DNA of 21,577 nt from contig CAMDJU010000012.1 of assembly GCA_945900695.1 (NCBI GenBank), positions 1 through 21,577 of the forward strand. The letters are read 5' to 3'. Source of the stretch: Bordetella parapertussis. Lineage in GTDB: Bacteria > Pseudomonadota > Gammaproteobacteria > Burkholderiales > Burkholderiaceae_C. The translations under genes were made by a program, and so were the position numbers. Positions 1 to 8,333 of the stretch are shown one piece after another. The notes beneath the pieces are model-generated. The model worked only from the letters and a program-made list of their open reading frames with translations, was not told where the DNA came from and did no database searches. The first letter of the stretch is position 1; every line of letters begins with the position of its first letter.

Positions 1-115
1 GGCCTTCAATGTCGGCCTTGTTTGCGAAATACAGGTAACGGCGGTTGGCCTGTGACTCGCCTGCGAAGGCGGCTTTCAGGTTTTCTTCCGTTTTGGAGCC
101 TTTGAGTGCTGCCAT
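1..115 (-). CDS. Rubrerythrin, N-terminal part (cut by window start)
   Basis: Only the first 38 codons are present; the gene runs off the left edge. The translation begins MAALKGSKTEENLKAAFAGE and continues with SQANRRYLYFANKADIEG. This is the opening of rubrerythrins, which start with an L-KGSKTE-NL--AFAGES-A--RY-YFA pattern; the first iron-ligand glutamate of the ferritin-like diiron domain lies in the AGES stretch. Rubrerythrin is a cytoplasmic non-haem iron peroxidase that reduces hydrogen peroxide. The start is well supported: an AAGGAG ribosome-binding site (complement of 123-128) lies 7 bases before the ATG. It is transcribed away from the VOC/monooxygenase unit. Whether the C-terminal rubredoxin-like domain is present cannot be seen. 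Confidence 0.85.
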   Translation of the reverse strand, partial: MAALKGSKTEENLKAAFAGESQANRRYLYFANKADIEG

Positions 116-439
116 GAGAAATCTCCTTGGGTTGATGAAAAGCTTCGACGCCATTTGCGGCGAAGAGCCCGAAGGGTACAGGCATTGGGTCGGGCCCGTC
201 CAATGGCTTATTTCAATCCACTCGATTGACGATGGCTATTGAAAATCCACAAAACCGCAACAATATTCATTGCTAATCCCAAAGGATTCACTTGTCGTGG
301 TGATTGAGTCGATACGTTCTGTGGCTTGCGCCGCGGTGACAGCGCCCAAGAACATCCCTGGCATCCAAAAACGAGACATGCGGCTTGTAATAGGATGTAT
401 GACATTCGGTCGCAAGCCCGACACCCATCAGGAGACCCC
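116..439. other. Divergent intergenic region between rubrerythrin and the VOC gene
   Basis: This 324-base stretch has no convincing gene; the short reading frames in it lack family resemblance and ribosome-binding sites. It must hold the promoters of both flanking transcription units. Visible elements are a hairpin in the rubrerythrin leader at 143-165 (arms CTTCG/CGAAG with an inner CGC/GCG), a weak plus-strand promoter candidate TTGAAA (239-244), 17-base spacer, AATATT (262-267), and an imperfect palindrome at 393-407 just upstream of the VOC ribosome-binding site. The promoter call is by eye only. Confidence 0.6.
393..407. promoter_or_regulatory. Possible operator upstream of the VOC/monooxygenase operon
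   Basis: An imperfect dyad, GGATGT then ATG then ACATTC, lies 32 bases before the VOC start codon. The arms match at 5 of 6 positions. Its ATGT-N3-ACAT core resembles half-sites used by GntR-type regulators, which often control aromatic catabolism genes. No regulator gene is in the window, so the assignment is speculative. Confidence 0.22.
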
Positions 440-1075
440 ATGACCACAGCCCATGCCATGCGCCCAGGGCAAGCCACCTTGCCAGCGCCCGTGCCCATCC
501 AACAACTCCACCACAGCGCGTACCGTGCGCGTGACGCAGAAGAAACGCGGCATTTTTATGAGGACATTTTGGGTTTGCCGCTCTACCACATCATCCAAAG
601 TGACCATGTGCCCAGCACGGGTGAGTACTGCCCGTACACGCATATTTTTTTCCGGTTGCAAGATGGTTCATTCATCGCTTTTTTTGACCTGGGTGACGAC
701 CAAGCTGCAACCCCCTCGGCCAACACACCTGCATGGGTGAATCACATTGCCTTTCGGGTCAACCATGTGCGCGAACTCGAAGACACCATGGCACGCCTCA
801 AAGCCCATGGGGTGGATGTGATTGGGGTGACCGACCACCATATTTTCAAAAGCATTTACTTCTTCGACCCCAACGGCATCCGGCTGGAGTTGACCGCGCA
901 ATTGGCCGATGAGTTTCAAATGCTGCAAGAAAGCACCACCGCCCACGACCGCTTGAAAGAGTGGAATGCGCGCAAAAGCCAATGGCGCGCCGATCGCGCC
1001 AAAGGTATAGCGCCGGATGTATTGAAACCCCAGCAAAACGACCGCCCCGAGTTCAACCCAGCTGTGGCCCCATGA
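440..1075 (+). CDS. VOC-superfamily metalloenzyme (glyoxalase / extradiol-dioxygenase fold)
   Basis: A 211-residue cytoplasmic protein of the vicinal-oxygen-chelate fold. The usual metal ligands can be placed at His25 (LHHSAYRARD), His102 (WVNHIAFRV) and Glu150 (GIRLELTA), giving the two-His, one-carboxylate site. The recognisable body (about residues 20-155) is one VOC module pair. At 211 residues it is shorter than two-domain type I extradiol dioxygenases of about 300, so it could be a small dioxygenase, a glyoxalase-like lyase or an isomerase. The open frame extends upstream to 326, but ATG 440 is chosen because an AGGAGA ribosome-binding site lies at 430-435. Its stop overlaps the start of the next gene (ATGA, 1072-1075), so the two are translationally coupled. 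The neighbour is an aromatic-type monooxygenase, which suggests action on a hydroxylated ring product; the substrate is unknown. Confidence 0.85.
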   Translation: MTTAHAMRPGQATLPAPVPIQQLHHSAYRARDAEETRHFYEDILGLPLYHIIQSDHVPSTGEYCPYTHIFFRLQDGSFIAFFDLGDDQAATPSANTPAWVNHIAFRVNHVRELEDTMARLKAHGVDVIGVTDHHIFKSIYFFDPNGIRLELTAQLADEFQMLQESTTAHDRLKEWNARKSQWRADRAKGIAPDVLKPQQNDRPEFNPAVAP

Positions 1076-2796
1076 TCCAAGCCAGCCCGATGGCCCCAGT
1101 GGCCCACACCAATGGCTACGAGTTCACCCAAGGCAGCGGCTATGCCCTGCCCGAATATCCTTTTGTGGCCCCCGAGGAGCTGACAACTGCGAAAGTGATT
1201 CGACACCGCGTCGTGGTGGTCGGTGCGGGCATCACCGGCTTGACCTTGGCCTGCAGTTTGGCCCAAAGCGGTGTGGCGACAGTGGTGCTGGATGAGGACA
1301 ACACCGTTGGCGTCAAGGGGGCTTCTTCCAGGGGAATTTGCTACACCCAAAAATCGCTGGAAATTTTTGAACAACTGGGGATTTACCAACGCATCCGCGC
1401 CAAGGGCATTGAATGGAGCGTGGGACGCACATTTGCCGGTCATGAAGAGGTGTTTTCTTTCGACTTGGGTCAACAAAGCCACTTCAACTTGAGCGAGCAG
1501 CCACCCTTTATCAATATTCAGCAGTTCTATATCGAAGGTTTCTTGGTGGAGCGCATCCAAGCCCTGAACCGAGACCAGCCCACGGTGGATTTGCGCTGGC
1601 AATCCCGCGTGGTGGGGTTTTCTCAAAACGAAGAGGTCGCCACCTTGGAAGTGGAAACGCCAGCTGGCAACTACCGCATCGAGGCCGAGCATGTGATTGA
1701 CGCCACCGGCTCCCACACCCCCTTTCATGCATGGTGCCAGGCCAGCATGGACGCCAAACGAGGCGATGACCGCTGGTGCATTGCCGATGTGCGTTTTAAA
1801 CACACGCCACCCACAGAGCGCCACACTTGGATTGAAGCCCCTTTCAATGAAAACCGCGCTGTTTGGCAACACCTGATGGGCGATGCGGTGTGGCGCATCG
1901 ATTACCAAATGGCACCCAACACCGACCCCGCAGTTGCCAGCCGCGAAGATGTAGTTCGCGAGCGCTTGCAGCGGCAATTTGGCCAAGACATCGAGTGCGA
2001 CATCGTTTGGGTTGGCCCTTATGCGTACAAGTCTCAATGCCTGCACCATTTGAATGCGGGCCGCGTTTTTTTTGCTGGAGACACCGCCAAAGTGGTCAGC
2101 CCTTTTGGGGCCAGGGGCGGCAACACGGGTATTGCCGACGCCCATAACCTGGCCTGGAAAATCGCCGCAGTGGTCAAAAACCAAGCGCCTGCGCAATTGC
2201 TGCACAGCTACAACGATGAGCGCTTGGAGGCGGCCCAGGTGAATGTCAAAGTGACCCAACGCACGGCGCGTTTTTTGCGCCCTGCCGATGGCACAGAGCG
2301 CCTGTTTCGCAATGCCGCCATTGCCTTGGCCAAGCGCCATGCCTTTGCCAAGCCACTGATCAACACGGGGCGCATGGCCGTGGCCAACCGCTATCACCGC
2401 TCTCGGGTATGTGCACAAAACGGCGGTATTTCGGTGCAAAACGTGGCTTTGCACGATGCCTTGGGCGATAAGTTTTGTCTCAACGATCTTCTGCGTTGGG
2501 CCGATGGCCAATTGCTGCTGCTGTTGTTTGGGGATTTAACGGCCACAGATCTGAAACGGGTTTTGCAACTCACGCCACATGCACCGCTGCGCGCGGTCCA
2601 AGTGATCACTGCCGCGGGAACAGCCCAAGCGGTCGAGCATGTGAGGGACCCCCAACAGCACCTGCGCCAAGCCTGCCATGCGGGTCAGGCCCGTTGGGCC
2701 TTGTTGCGGCCCGATGCGTATGTGGCCGCCACAGGCTCTGCATTGGACGGCCGATGGATCCAAGCGGTGGGCAAGGCTTTGGCCATGTCCGACTGA
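1072..2796 (+). CDS. FAD-dependent monooxygenase, PheA/TfdB (MhpA-like) family
   Basis: A 574-residue class A flavoprotein monooxygenase. After an unusual roughly 45-residue N-terminal lead comes the Rossmann motif VVVVGAGITGLTLA (GAGITG 51-56), then an ATG motif (VIDATGSH, about 208-214) and the FAD-ribityl GD motif FFAGDTAKVVSPFGARGGNTG (GD at 336-337). The C-terminal part (about 470-574, ending in a WALLRPDAYVAATG-type stretch) fits the thioredoxin-like domain of phenol and 3-(3-hydroxyphenyl)propionate hydroxylases. The family hydroxylates phenolic or aromatic-acid rings using NAD(P)H and O2; the substrate here cannot be read from sequence. The start is the ATG at 1072, which overlaps the VOC stop by 4 bases. 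The frame is open back to 961, but that part lies inside the VOC gene. With the VOC enzyme it looks like a hydroxylate-then-process pair. Confidence 0.88.
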   Translation: MIQASPMAPVAHTNGYEFTQGSGYALPEYPFVAPEELTTAKVIRHRVVVVGAGITGLTLACSLAQSGVATVVLDEDNTVGVKGASSRGICYTQKSLEIFEQLGIYQRIRAKGIEWSVGRTFAGHEEVFSFDLGQQSHFNLSEQPPFINIQQFYIEGFLVERIQALNRDQPTVDLRWQSRVVGFSQNEEVATLEVETPAGNYRIEAEHVIDATGSHTPFHAWCQASMDAKRGDDRWCIADVRFKHTPPTERHTWIEAPFNENRAVWQHLMGDAVWRIDYQMAPNTDPAVASREDVVRERLQRQFGQDIECDIVWVGPYAYKSQCLHHLNAGRVFFAGDTAKVVSPFGARGGNTGIADAHNLAWKIAAVVKNQAPAQLLHSYNDERLEAAQVNVKVTQRTARFLRPADGTERLFRNAAIALAKRHAFAKPLINTGRMAVANRYHRSRVCAQNGGISVQNVALHDALGDKFCLNDLLRWADGQLLLLLFGDLTATDLKRVLQLTPHAPLRAVQVITAAGTAQAVEHVRDPQQHLRQACHAGQARWALLRPDAYVAATGSALDGRWIQAVGKALAMSD

Positions 2797-2861
2797 ACGC
2801 ACCTGCCAAGACGCAAAATTTCAACGATGATTCTCACTTTTAAAACCAGGACTGCGCTGCC

Positions 2862-3527
2862 ATGACCACTGCATTGACCATTGATTTCGTCTCCGACATT
2901 GCCTGCCCATGGTGCGCCGTGGGTTTGGGCGCTTTGGAGCAAGCCCTGAAACGCCTGGAAGGCGAGGTGTCGGCTGAACTGCGGTTTCAGCCTTTCGAAC
3001 TCAACCCCCACATGGGCCCTGGCGGCCAAGATTTGGGTGAACACCTGACGGAAAAATACGGCTCCACGCCAGAAAAACAAGCGCAAATTCGCGACATGAT
3101 CAGCCAACGCGGTCAAGAGGTGGGTTTTTCGTTTCACCCCGGTGGGCGCGGTCGGGTGTACAACACCTTTGACGCACATCGCTTGCTGCATTGGGCAGGA
3201 CAAACCGGTCCAGCAGGGTCGCAACATGCGCTGAAAAAAGCCTTTTTGGCATCCTACCAAGGCCGTGCGGAAGCCATTGAATTGCATGACGTGATGCTTG
3301 CTGCCGTGCTGGAGGCAGGCTTGGATGTGGCGCAAGCACGCGCCATCTTGGAAAGCGACACCTATGCGCAAGATGTCAAAGACACGGAGCAGTACTACAC
3401 GCAAGCGGGCATTCGGTCTGTGCCGGCCATCATCATCAATCAAAAGCACCTCATTTCAGGGGGTCAACCCACCGAGGTTTTTGAACAAGCCTTGCGACAA
3501 ATCGCTCAACAAGAAGCCACCGTTTGA
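2862..3527 (+). CDS. DsbA-family thioredoxin-fold oxidoreductase (FrnE-like)
   Basis: A 221-residue protein beginning MTTALTIDFVSDIACPWCAV. The CPWC redox motif is at residues 15-18, directly after the first beta strand. A helical insertion follows, and the cis-proline loop GIRSVPAIIINQKHLISGGQ has Pro at about 188. This layout is that of the FrnE / cytoplasmic DsbA-like family. There is no signal peptide, so it should act in the cytoplasm as a thiol-disulfide oxidoreductase. The related 2-hydroxychromene-2-carboxylate isomerases use glutathione and generally lack the CxxC pair, so the intact CPWC argues against that activity. It lies 65 bases after the monooxygenase on the same strand with a weak CCAGGA ribosome-binding site, so cotranscription is plausible. 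A functional link to the upstream pair is inference. Confidence 0.87.
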   Translation: MTTALTIDFVSDIACPWCAVGLGALEQALKRLEGEVSAELRFQPFELNPHMGPGGQDLGEHLTEKYGSTPEKQAQIRDMISQRGQEVGFSFHPGGRGRVYNTFDAHRLLHWAGQTGPAGSQHALKKAFLASYQGRAEAIELHDVMLAAVLEAGLDVAQARAILESDTYAQDVKDTEQYYTQAGIRSVPAIIINQKHLISGGQPTEVFEQALRQIAQQEATV

Positions 3528-3577
3528 CCCACGCAGGGGGCCGCCATGGGCTTCGCCAGGCCAGAACCCACGCCCGT

Positions 3578-3583
3578 TAAAAT
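3578..3583 (+). promoter_or_regulatory. Candidate -10 element upstream of valS
   Basis: TAAAAT within a GTTAAAATCGAG context lies 60 bases before the valS start codon. No good -35 hexamer is at the normal distance; TTCGCC at 3552-3557 is 20 bases away. It is the only promoter-like element in the 115-base gap between the DsbA-family gene and valS, so valS probably starts its own transcript here. Confidence 0.3.
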
Positions 3584-3642
3584 CGAGCCTCTTTCAAGCA
3601 TCTCCACACGCCCACATCGGGCCGTGAACACCCAAGCCCCCT

Positions 3643-6585
3643 ATGAGCAACGCCCCCGCGCAACCCGGCTTAGACAGCCTGTCCAAATCTTTTGAACCCG
3701 CCGCCCTAGAGGCCCACTGGGGCCCAGAGTGGGAAAAGCGCGGCTATGGCATGGCGGGTTTTCGCGGAACCGGCCAGCCCCAAGCAGCGCAACCCGCATT
3801 TGCCATTCAACTGCCACCACCCAACGTGACAGGCACGCTGCACATGGGTCACGCGTTCAATCAAACCATCATGGACAGTTTGACGCGCTACCACCGCATG
3901 AAGGGCTTCAACACGGTGTGGGTGCCCGGCACCGACCATGCGGGCATTGCCACCCAAATCGTGGTGGAGCGCCAGTTGCAAGCCCAAGGCATCAGTCGCC
4001 ACGATATGGGGCCCTCGCCCGATGTGGCGCGTAAAAATTTCATTGCCAAGGTATGGGAGTGGAAAGAGCAATCGGGCAACACCATCACCCAACAAATGCG
4101 CCGCATGGGCGACAGCGTGGACTGGAGCCGCGAATACTTCACCATGGACGACAAGTTGTCGCCTGTGGTCACCGACACCTTTGTCAAGCTCTACCAACAA
4201 GGCTTGATTTACCGTGGCAAGCGCTTGGTCAATTGGGACCCCGTGCTGATGAGCGCAGTGTCGGACTTGGAAGTCGAAGCCACTGAGTCCGATGGCCACA
4301 TGCATTACATCTGCTACCCGTTTGCCCAAGGGCCACAGCTGATTGACGGCGTGATGCAACAAGGCATGACGATAGCCACCACCCGCCCCGAGACCATGAT
4401 GGCCGATGGCGCTTTGGCGGTGCATCCTGAAGACGAACGCTATCAACATTTGCTCGGCCAGATGGTGGACCTGCCTTTGTGCAACCGCCAAATTCCCATC
4501 ATTGCCGATGATTTTGTGGACCGCGAATTCGGCTCAGGTTGCGTGAAGATCACCGGTGCCCACGACTTCAACGACTACGCCTGTGCACAGCGCCACAACT
4601 TGCCACTCATCACCATCTTCACCTTGGACGCCAAGGTCAACGAGAACGGGCCTGCTGCTTACCAAGGTCTTGACCGTTTTGCCGCCCGCAAAGCGGTCAA
4701 CCAAGATTTGCAAACCCTCGGGTTGATGCTGGAGATCAAACCGCACAAAATGATGCTGCCGATTTGCGCCCGCACCGGCCAAGTGGTCGAGCCCATGCTG
4801 ACCGACCAATGGTTTGTCGCCATGAACCAAGTCAGCCCGCAAGACCCCACCGGCAAAAGCATTGCGCAAAAAGCCATTGACGCGGTGCAGTCGGGCGAGG
4901 TGAAGTTTGTGCCCGAGAACTGGGTCAACACCTACAACCAGTGGATGAACAACATCACCGATTGGTGCATCAGCCGCCAACTCTGGTGGGGCCACCAAAT
5001 TCCCGCTTGGTACGACGAAGATGGCAAAGTCTATGTGGCGCACAACGAGGCCGATGCGCAATCCCAAGCCCCTGGCAAAACCCTGACCCGCGACCCCGAT
5101 GTGCTGGACACTTGGTATTCGTCCGCACTGGTGCCTTTCAGCACCATGGGCTGGCCCGACAAAACATCCGACGGCGATTTGTACCTGCCCTCCAGCGTTT
5201 TGGTCACTGGCTACGACATCATCTTCTTTTGGGTCGCGCGCATGATCATGATGACCACGCACTTCACCGGCAAGGTGCCGTTCAAGCATGTGTACATCCA
5301 CGGCTTGGTGCGCGATGCGCAGGGAAAGAAGATGAGCAAGTCCGAGGGCAATGTGCTGGACCCCGTTGATTTGATCGACGGCATTGCACTCGACCCCTTG
5401 CTGGACAAACGCTCACAAGGTTTGCGCAAACCCGAGACCGCGCCACAGGTGCGCAAGAACACGCAAAAAGAATTTCCCGAGGGCATTCCCGCCTATGGCG
5501 CTGATGCACTGCGCTTTACTTTTGCCGCACTGGCCAGTTTGGGTCGCAGCATCAATTTCGACAGCAAGCGTTGCGAGGGCTATCGCAATTTCTGCAACAA
5601 GCTGTGGAACGCCACCCGCTTTGTGCTGATGAACTGCGAGGGCCAAGACTGCGGCCTCAAGGAACACACCAAGGCCGAATGCGCACCACCGCGCACCGAT
5701 GAAAACGGCGAACACATTCCCGCCGGCCCGTTTTACCAATACATGAAGTTCAGCCAAGCCGACCGCTGGATTTCATCGGTGCTGCAACAAGTAGAGGCGG
5801 ACGTCGCCAAAGGCTTTGAAGAGTACCGCTTGGACAATGTGGCCACGGCCATTTATGAATTTGTGTGGAACGAGTACTGCGACTGGTATTTGGAAATTGC
5901 CAAAGTGCAAATCCAAACCGGCGGGCCCGCTGAGCAACGCGCCACGCGCCGCACCCTCATTCGCACCTTGGAAGCCATTTTGCGTTTGGCCCATCCGCTC
6001 ATCCCCTTCATCACCGAAGAGTTGTGGCAAAAAGTCGCACCTGTGGCGGGCATACCGGGCGAGTCGGTCAGCATTGCGCGCTACCCCGAAGCGCAGATGA
6101 ACAAGATCGATGAACAAGCCATTGCCAATGTGAATCAATTGAAATCACTGGTCGACGCCTGCCGCAATTTGCGCGGCGAGATGAATGTGTCGCCTTCCAC
6201 CCGCATGCCCATGTACGCCTTGGGCAACGCCGACTTCATGCGCGCCAATGCATCGGTTTTGCAAGCCTTGGCCAAATTGAGCGAGGTGAAGGTGTTTGAC
6301 GACGAAGCCCCATGGCAAGCCGCCGCCCAAGCCGCGCCAGTGGCCGTGGTGGGCGAAACCCGCTTGTGCCTGTTCATGGAAGTGGATGTGGCCGCTGAAA
6401 AAGTGCGCTTGGGCAAAGAAGTGGCGAGGCTGCAAAACGAGATCACCAAGGCCAACGGCAAACTCAGCAACGAGTCTTTTGTGGCCAAAGCACCGCCCAC
6501 CGTGATTACCCAAGAGCGCCAGCGGGTCGCGGACTTTGAAGCGACTTTGCTGAAGGTGCAAGGCCAGCTCCAGCGCTTGGGCTGA
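3643..6585 (+). CDS. valS: Valyl-tRNA synthetase
   Basis: A full-length 980-residue class I aminoacyl-tRNA synthetase that charges tRNA-Val in the cytoplasm. The HIGH-type motif is HMGH at 67-70 within [18 protein letters not shown], and KMSKS is at 563-567 in [17 protein letters not shown]. The connective-peptide editing domain lies between them (about 210-420, including ATTRPETM and the [16 protein letters not shown] stretch). The anticodon-binding helical domain contains [14 protein letters not shown] and DWYLEIAK. The protein ends in the valine-specific coiled-coil arm (about the last 65 residues, from [18 protein letters not shown]). The ATG at 3643 fits the family N-terminus ([19 protein letters not shown]), although no clear ribosome-binding site precedes it. 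It is followed 48 bases later by galU. This is a single-copy core gene and a good marker for placing the organism. Confidence 0.98.
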   Translation: MSNAPAQPGLDSLSKSFEPAALEAHWGPEWEKRGYGMAGFRGTGQPQAAQPAFAIQLPPPNVTGTLHMGHAFNQTIMDSLTRYHRMKGFNTVWVPGTDHAGIATQIVVERQLQAQGISRHDMGPSPDVARKNFIAKVWEWKEQSGNTITQQMRRMGDSVDWSREYFTMDDKLSPVVTDTFVKLYQQGLIYRGKRLVNWDPVLMSAVSDLEVEATESDGHMHYICYPFAQGPQLIDGVMQQGMTIATTRPETMMADGALAVHPEDERYQHLLGQMVDLPLCNRQIPIIADDFVDREFGSGCVKITGAHDFNDYACAQRHNLPLITIFTLDAKVNENGPAAYQGLDRFAARKAVNQDLQTLGLMLEIKPHKMMLPICARTGQVVEPMLTDQWFVAMNQVSPQDPTGKSIAQKAIDAVQSGEVKFVPENWVNTYNQWMNNITDWCISRQLWWGHQIPAWYDEDGKVYVAHNEADAQSQAPGKTLTRDPDVLDTWYSSALVPFSTMGWPDKTSDGDLYLPSSVLVTGYDIIFFWVARMIMMTTHFTGKVPFKHVYIHGLVRDAQGKKMSKSEGNVLDPVDLIDGIALDPLLDKRSQGLRKPETAPQVRKNTQKEFPEGIPAYGADALRFTFAALASLGRSINFDSKRCEGYRNFCNKLWNATRFVLMNCEGQDCGLKEHTKAECAPPRTDENGEHIPAGPFYQYMKFSQADRWISSVLQQVEADVAKGFEEYRLDNVATAIYEFVWNEYCDWYLEIAKVQIQTGGPAEQRATRRTLIRTLEAILRLAHPLIPFITEELWQKVAPVAGIPGESVSIARYPEAQMNKIDEQAIANVNQLKSLVDACRNLRGEMNVSPSTRMPMYALGNADFMRANASVLQALAKLSEVKVFDDEAPWQAAAQAAPVAVVGETRLCLFMEVDVAAEKVRLGKEVARLQNEITKANGKLSNESFVAKAPPTVITQERQRVADFEATLLKVQGQLQRLG

Positions 6586-6633
6586 TGCGCCTGTGTGATC
6601 AACAATTAACCGGTCAAACTTCAAATTCACACC

Positions 6634-7515
6634 ATGACACGCCAACTGAAAAAAGCCGTATTTCCTGTCGCTGGCCTGGGCACCCGCTTTTTGCCCGCCA
6701 CCAAAGCCAGCCCCAAAGAAATGTTGCCAGTGGTGGACAAACCCCTGATTCAATATGCGGTGGAAGAAGCTTACGAGGCAGGTATCCGCCACATGATTTT
6801 TGTCACCGGGCGCAGCAAGCGGGCCATTGAAGACCATTTTGATACCGCGTACGAGCTGGAATCCGAGTTGCAGGCCGCCGGCAAAAGCGCCCTGCTCGAC
6901 GTGGTGCGCAGTGTTCAACCCGCTGATATGGTGTGCTCTTATGTGCGCCAATCGCATGCCCTGGGCTTGGGCCACGCGGTGCTGTGCGCCGAAGCCTTGG
7001 TGGGCGATGAACCCTTTGCGGTTTTGTTGGCCGACGACCTGATGCGCGGCACCCCGGGCGGGCCCGGCGTGCTTCAACAAATGGCCCAGGCCCATGCCCA
7101 GCACGGTGGGTCGATTTTGGCGGTGCAAGAAGTGCCCCTCGATCAAGTCAACCGCTATGGCATCGTGGCCGGCACCACCTCAACCGATGGTTTGATCGAT
7201 GTGCAGCGAATGGTGGAAAAACCTGCACCCGACAAAGCCCCCTCGCGCATGGCGGTTTCCGGGCGTTACATCTTGAGTCCGTCGGTGTTTGATCGGATCC
7301 GCGCTGGTGGGCGGGGTGCAGGCGGTGAAATTCAACTCACGGACGGCATCGCCGGGTTGATTGGCCAAGAAAAAGTTTGGGGATACACCTACCAAGGCGT
7401 GCGCTACGACTGTGGCAGCAAGCTGGGGTTTTTACAGGCCACCGTGGAATTGGGCATGACCCATCCGCAAGAGGGGGCTGCTTTTGCCGCCTACTTGAAA
7501 CAACTGAAGGTGTAA
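6634..7515 (+). CDS. galU: UTP-glucose-1-phosphate uridylyltransferase
   Basis: A 293-residue cytoplasmic nucleotidyltransferase that makes UDP-glucose from UTP and glucose 1-phosphate, feeding LPS, exopolysaccharide and other glycans. The nucleotide-binding signature [22 protein letters not shown] ([11 protein letters not shown] at 14-24) is followed by [16 protein letters not shown]. Further family hallmarks are [15 protein letters not shown] and [12 protein letters not shown] near the end. Length and ends match bacterial GalU. The start at 6634 gives the canonical [11 protein letters not shown] opening; the preceding AT-rich bases lack a strong ribosome-binding site. It lies 48 bases after valS, so readthrough from valS is likely. 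It converges on the TusA-like gene. Confidence 0.97.
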   Translation: MTRQLKKAVFPVAGLGTRFLPATKASPKEMLPVVDKPLIQYAVEEAYEAGIRHMIFVTGRSKRAIEDHFDTAYELESELQAAGKSALLDVVRSVQPADMVCSYVRQSHALGLGHAVLCAEALVGDEPFAVLLADDLMRGTPGGPGVLQQMAQAHAQHGGSILAVQEVPLDQVNRYGIVAGTTSTDGLIDVQRMVEKPAPDKAPSRMAVSGRYILSPSVFDRIRAGGRGAGGEIQLTDGIAGLIGQEKVWGYTYQGVRYDCGSKLGFLQATVELGMTHPQEGAAFAAYLKQLKV

Positions 7516-7530
7516 CGCGTCCAAGCATCA

Positions 7531-7549
7531 CTGGCGACGGATGCGCCAG
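7531..7549. terminator. Possible hairpin between convergent galU and tusA-like genes
   Basis: A 6-bp stem, CTGGCG paired with CGCCAG around a 7-base loop, lies in the 43-base gap between the convergent stops. It has no T-tract on either side, so at best it is a weak bidirectional terminator or a rho-dependent pause site. Confidence 0.28.
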
Positions 7550-7558
7550 GTCAGTGCC

Positions 7559-7786
7559 TCAGCGCCGCTTGAGGGTGTGGATGAATTCCTTGCCCACCGT
7601 TTGCTGCTCGAGCAGCTCATTGCCCGTTTGCTTGGCAAAGGCCGCAAAGTCGCGCAAAGACCCCTGATCGGTGGAGATCACTTTGAGCAATTGACCGCTT
7701 TGCATGCCGGTCAAGGCCTTCTTGGCTTTCAAAATGGGCAAAGGGCAATTCAGCCCACGGGTGTCAAGTTCTTGATCGATCTGCAT
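7559..7786 (-). CDS. TusA-family sulfur carrier / sulfurtransferase
   Basis: A 75-residue protein, MQIDQELDTRGLNCPLPILK then AKKALTGMQSGQLLKVISTD. The family signature is the CPLP motif with the persulfide-carrying Cys14. The DQGSLRDFAAFAKQTGNELL region is the second conserved half of the SirA/TusA fold (length usually 70-85). TusA proteins pass sulfane sulfur between sulfurtransferases, for tRNA 2-thiolation, molybdenum cofactor or sulfur oxidation. This copy is last in a minus-strand unit after cysM and the Nudix gene, and only 4 bases separate the Nudix stop from its ATG. That linkage suggests a role in cysteine or sulfur assimilation rather than tRNA modification, but this is inference. 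It need not be the orthologue of E. coli TusA, so no symbol is given. Confidence 0.9.
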   Translation of the reverse strand: MQIDQELDTRGLNCPLPILKAKKALTGMQSGQLLKVISTDQGSLRDFAAFAKQTGNELLEQQTVGKEFIHTLKRR

Positions 7787-7790
7787 GCAT

Positions 7791-8333
7791 TCATTCCAAA
7801 CTTTGTGCGGCCCGCTCTTCCCAGGTCATGAAGCGCGGTTCTATGCCTTGCGTGCGCAGCCAGTCACCCACTGCATAACCTGTGCCCGCAGGCCAACAAA
7901 TCACATCTTTGGGCTCGTACAGCTTGTACTCCGCGAGTTCGGGTGAGAGTTTAACCTCACCCTCGGCCACCGCGTGATAGGCAATGATGACCTGGTTCAT
8001 GCGCTGGAAGTCATACACACCCACCAAGGACAAAGCAGTGGTGTGCAAATTGGTTTCTTCCGCTATTTCGCGGGCAATGCCTTCTTGCGGGGACTCGGCA
8101 GCTTCCATAAAGCCGGTGATCAGCGCAAACCGCCGCCCCGTCCAAGCGGCATTTCGCGCCAGCAAAATTTTCCCCTGGTACTGAACAATGGCCGCCAGCA
8201 CCGGTGTGGGGTTGTTCCAATGCGTCCATTGACAAGCCGCGCAACGCAAGCGCTCCTTGGGCCCGCCGTCCTCTTGTTGGGTGATGGCCTCGAGGGGGGT
8301 GGCACATTGCGGACAAAATCGAAATGGACTCAT
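7791..8333 (-). CDS. Nudix hydrolase with N-terminal zinc ribbon
   Basis: A 180-residue protein. An N-terminal zinc ribbon has Cys7, Cys10, Cys31 and Cys34 (FCPQC and RCAAC). It is followed by a Nudix domain whose box G74-FMEAA-E80-SPQEGIA-REIAEE-TNL96 matches GX5EX7REUXEEXGU except that Thr-Asn replace the XG positions. Zinc ribbon plus Nudix is the architecture of NudC-type NADH pyrophosphatases and of shorter ribbon-Nudix relatives. It lacks the larger N-terminal domain of NudC (about 260 residues) and the SQPWPFPxS motif, so nucleotide diphosphate hydrolysis is likely but the substrate is open. The start at 8333 is set by ATGA overlap with the cysM stop (8330-8333); a longer frame to 8741 lies inside cysM and is not used. 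It is translationally coupled to cysM and abuts the TusA-like gene. Confidence 0.9.
   Translation of the reverse strand: MSPFRFCPQCATPLEAITQQEDGGPKERLRCAACQWTHWNNPTPVLAAIVQYQGKILLARNAAWTGRRFALITGFMEAAESPQEGIAREIAEETNLHTTALSLVGVYDFQRMNQVIIAYHAVAEGEVKLSPELAEYKLYEPKDVICWPAGTGYAVGDWLRTQGIEPRFMTWEERAAQSLE

Noticed and set aside
326..439. N-terminal extension of the VOC gene back to 326
   Set aside because: The added residues have no VOC character, and the AGGAGA site at 430-435 points to ATG 440.
916..2511. 531-codon open frame on the minus strand opposite the monooxygenase
   Set aside because: It is antisense to a clearly recognisable flavoprotein, has no family resemblance and has the low-complexity look of GC-rich shadow frames.
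2862..3527. 2-hydroxychromene-2-carboxylate isomerase
   Set aside because: The CPWC redox pair is intact, whereas those isomerases generally lack it; FrnE-like DsbA is the better call.
6145..7146. 333-codon minus-strand open frame over the valS end and galU
   Set aside because: It crosses the boundary of two core plus-strand genes and has no recognisable motif.
7541..7831. Plus-strand 96-codon frame opposite the TusA-like gene
   Set aside because: The minus-strand product carries the CPLP signature and full TusA length; the plus-strand frame is a shadow.
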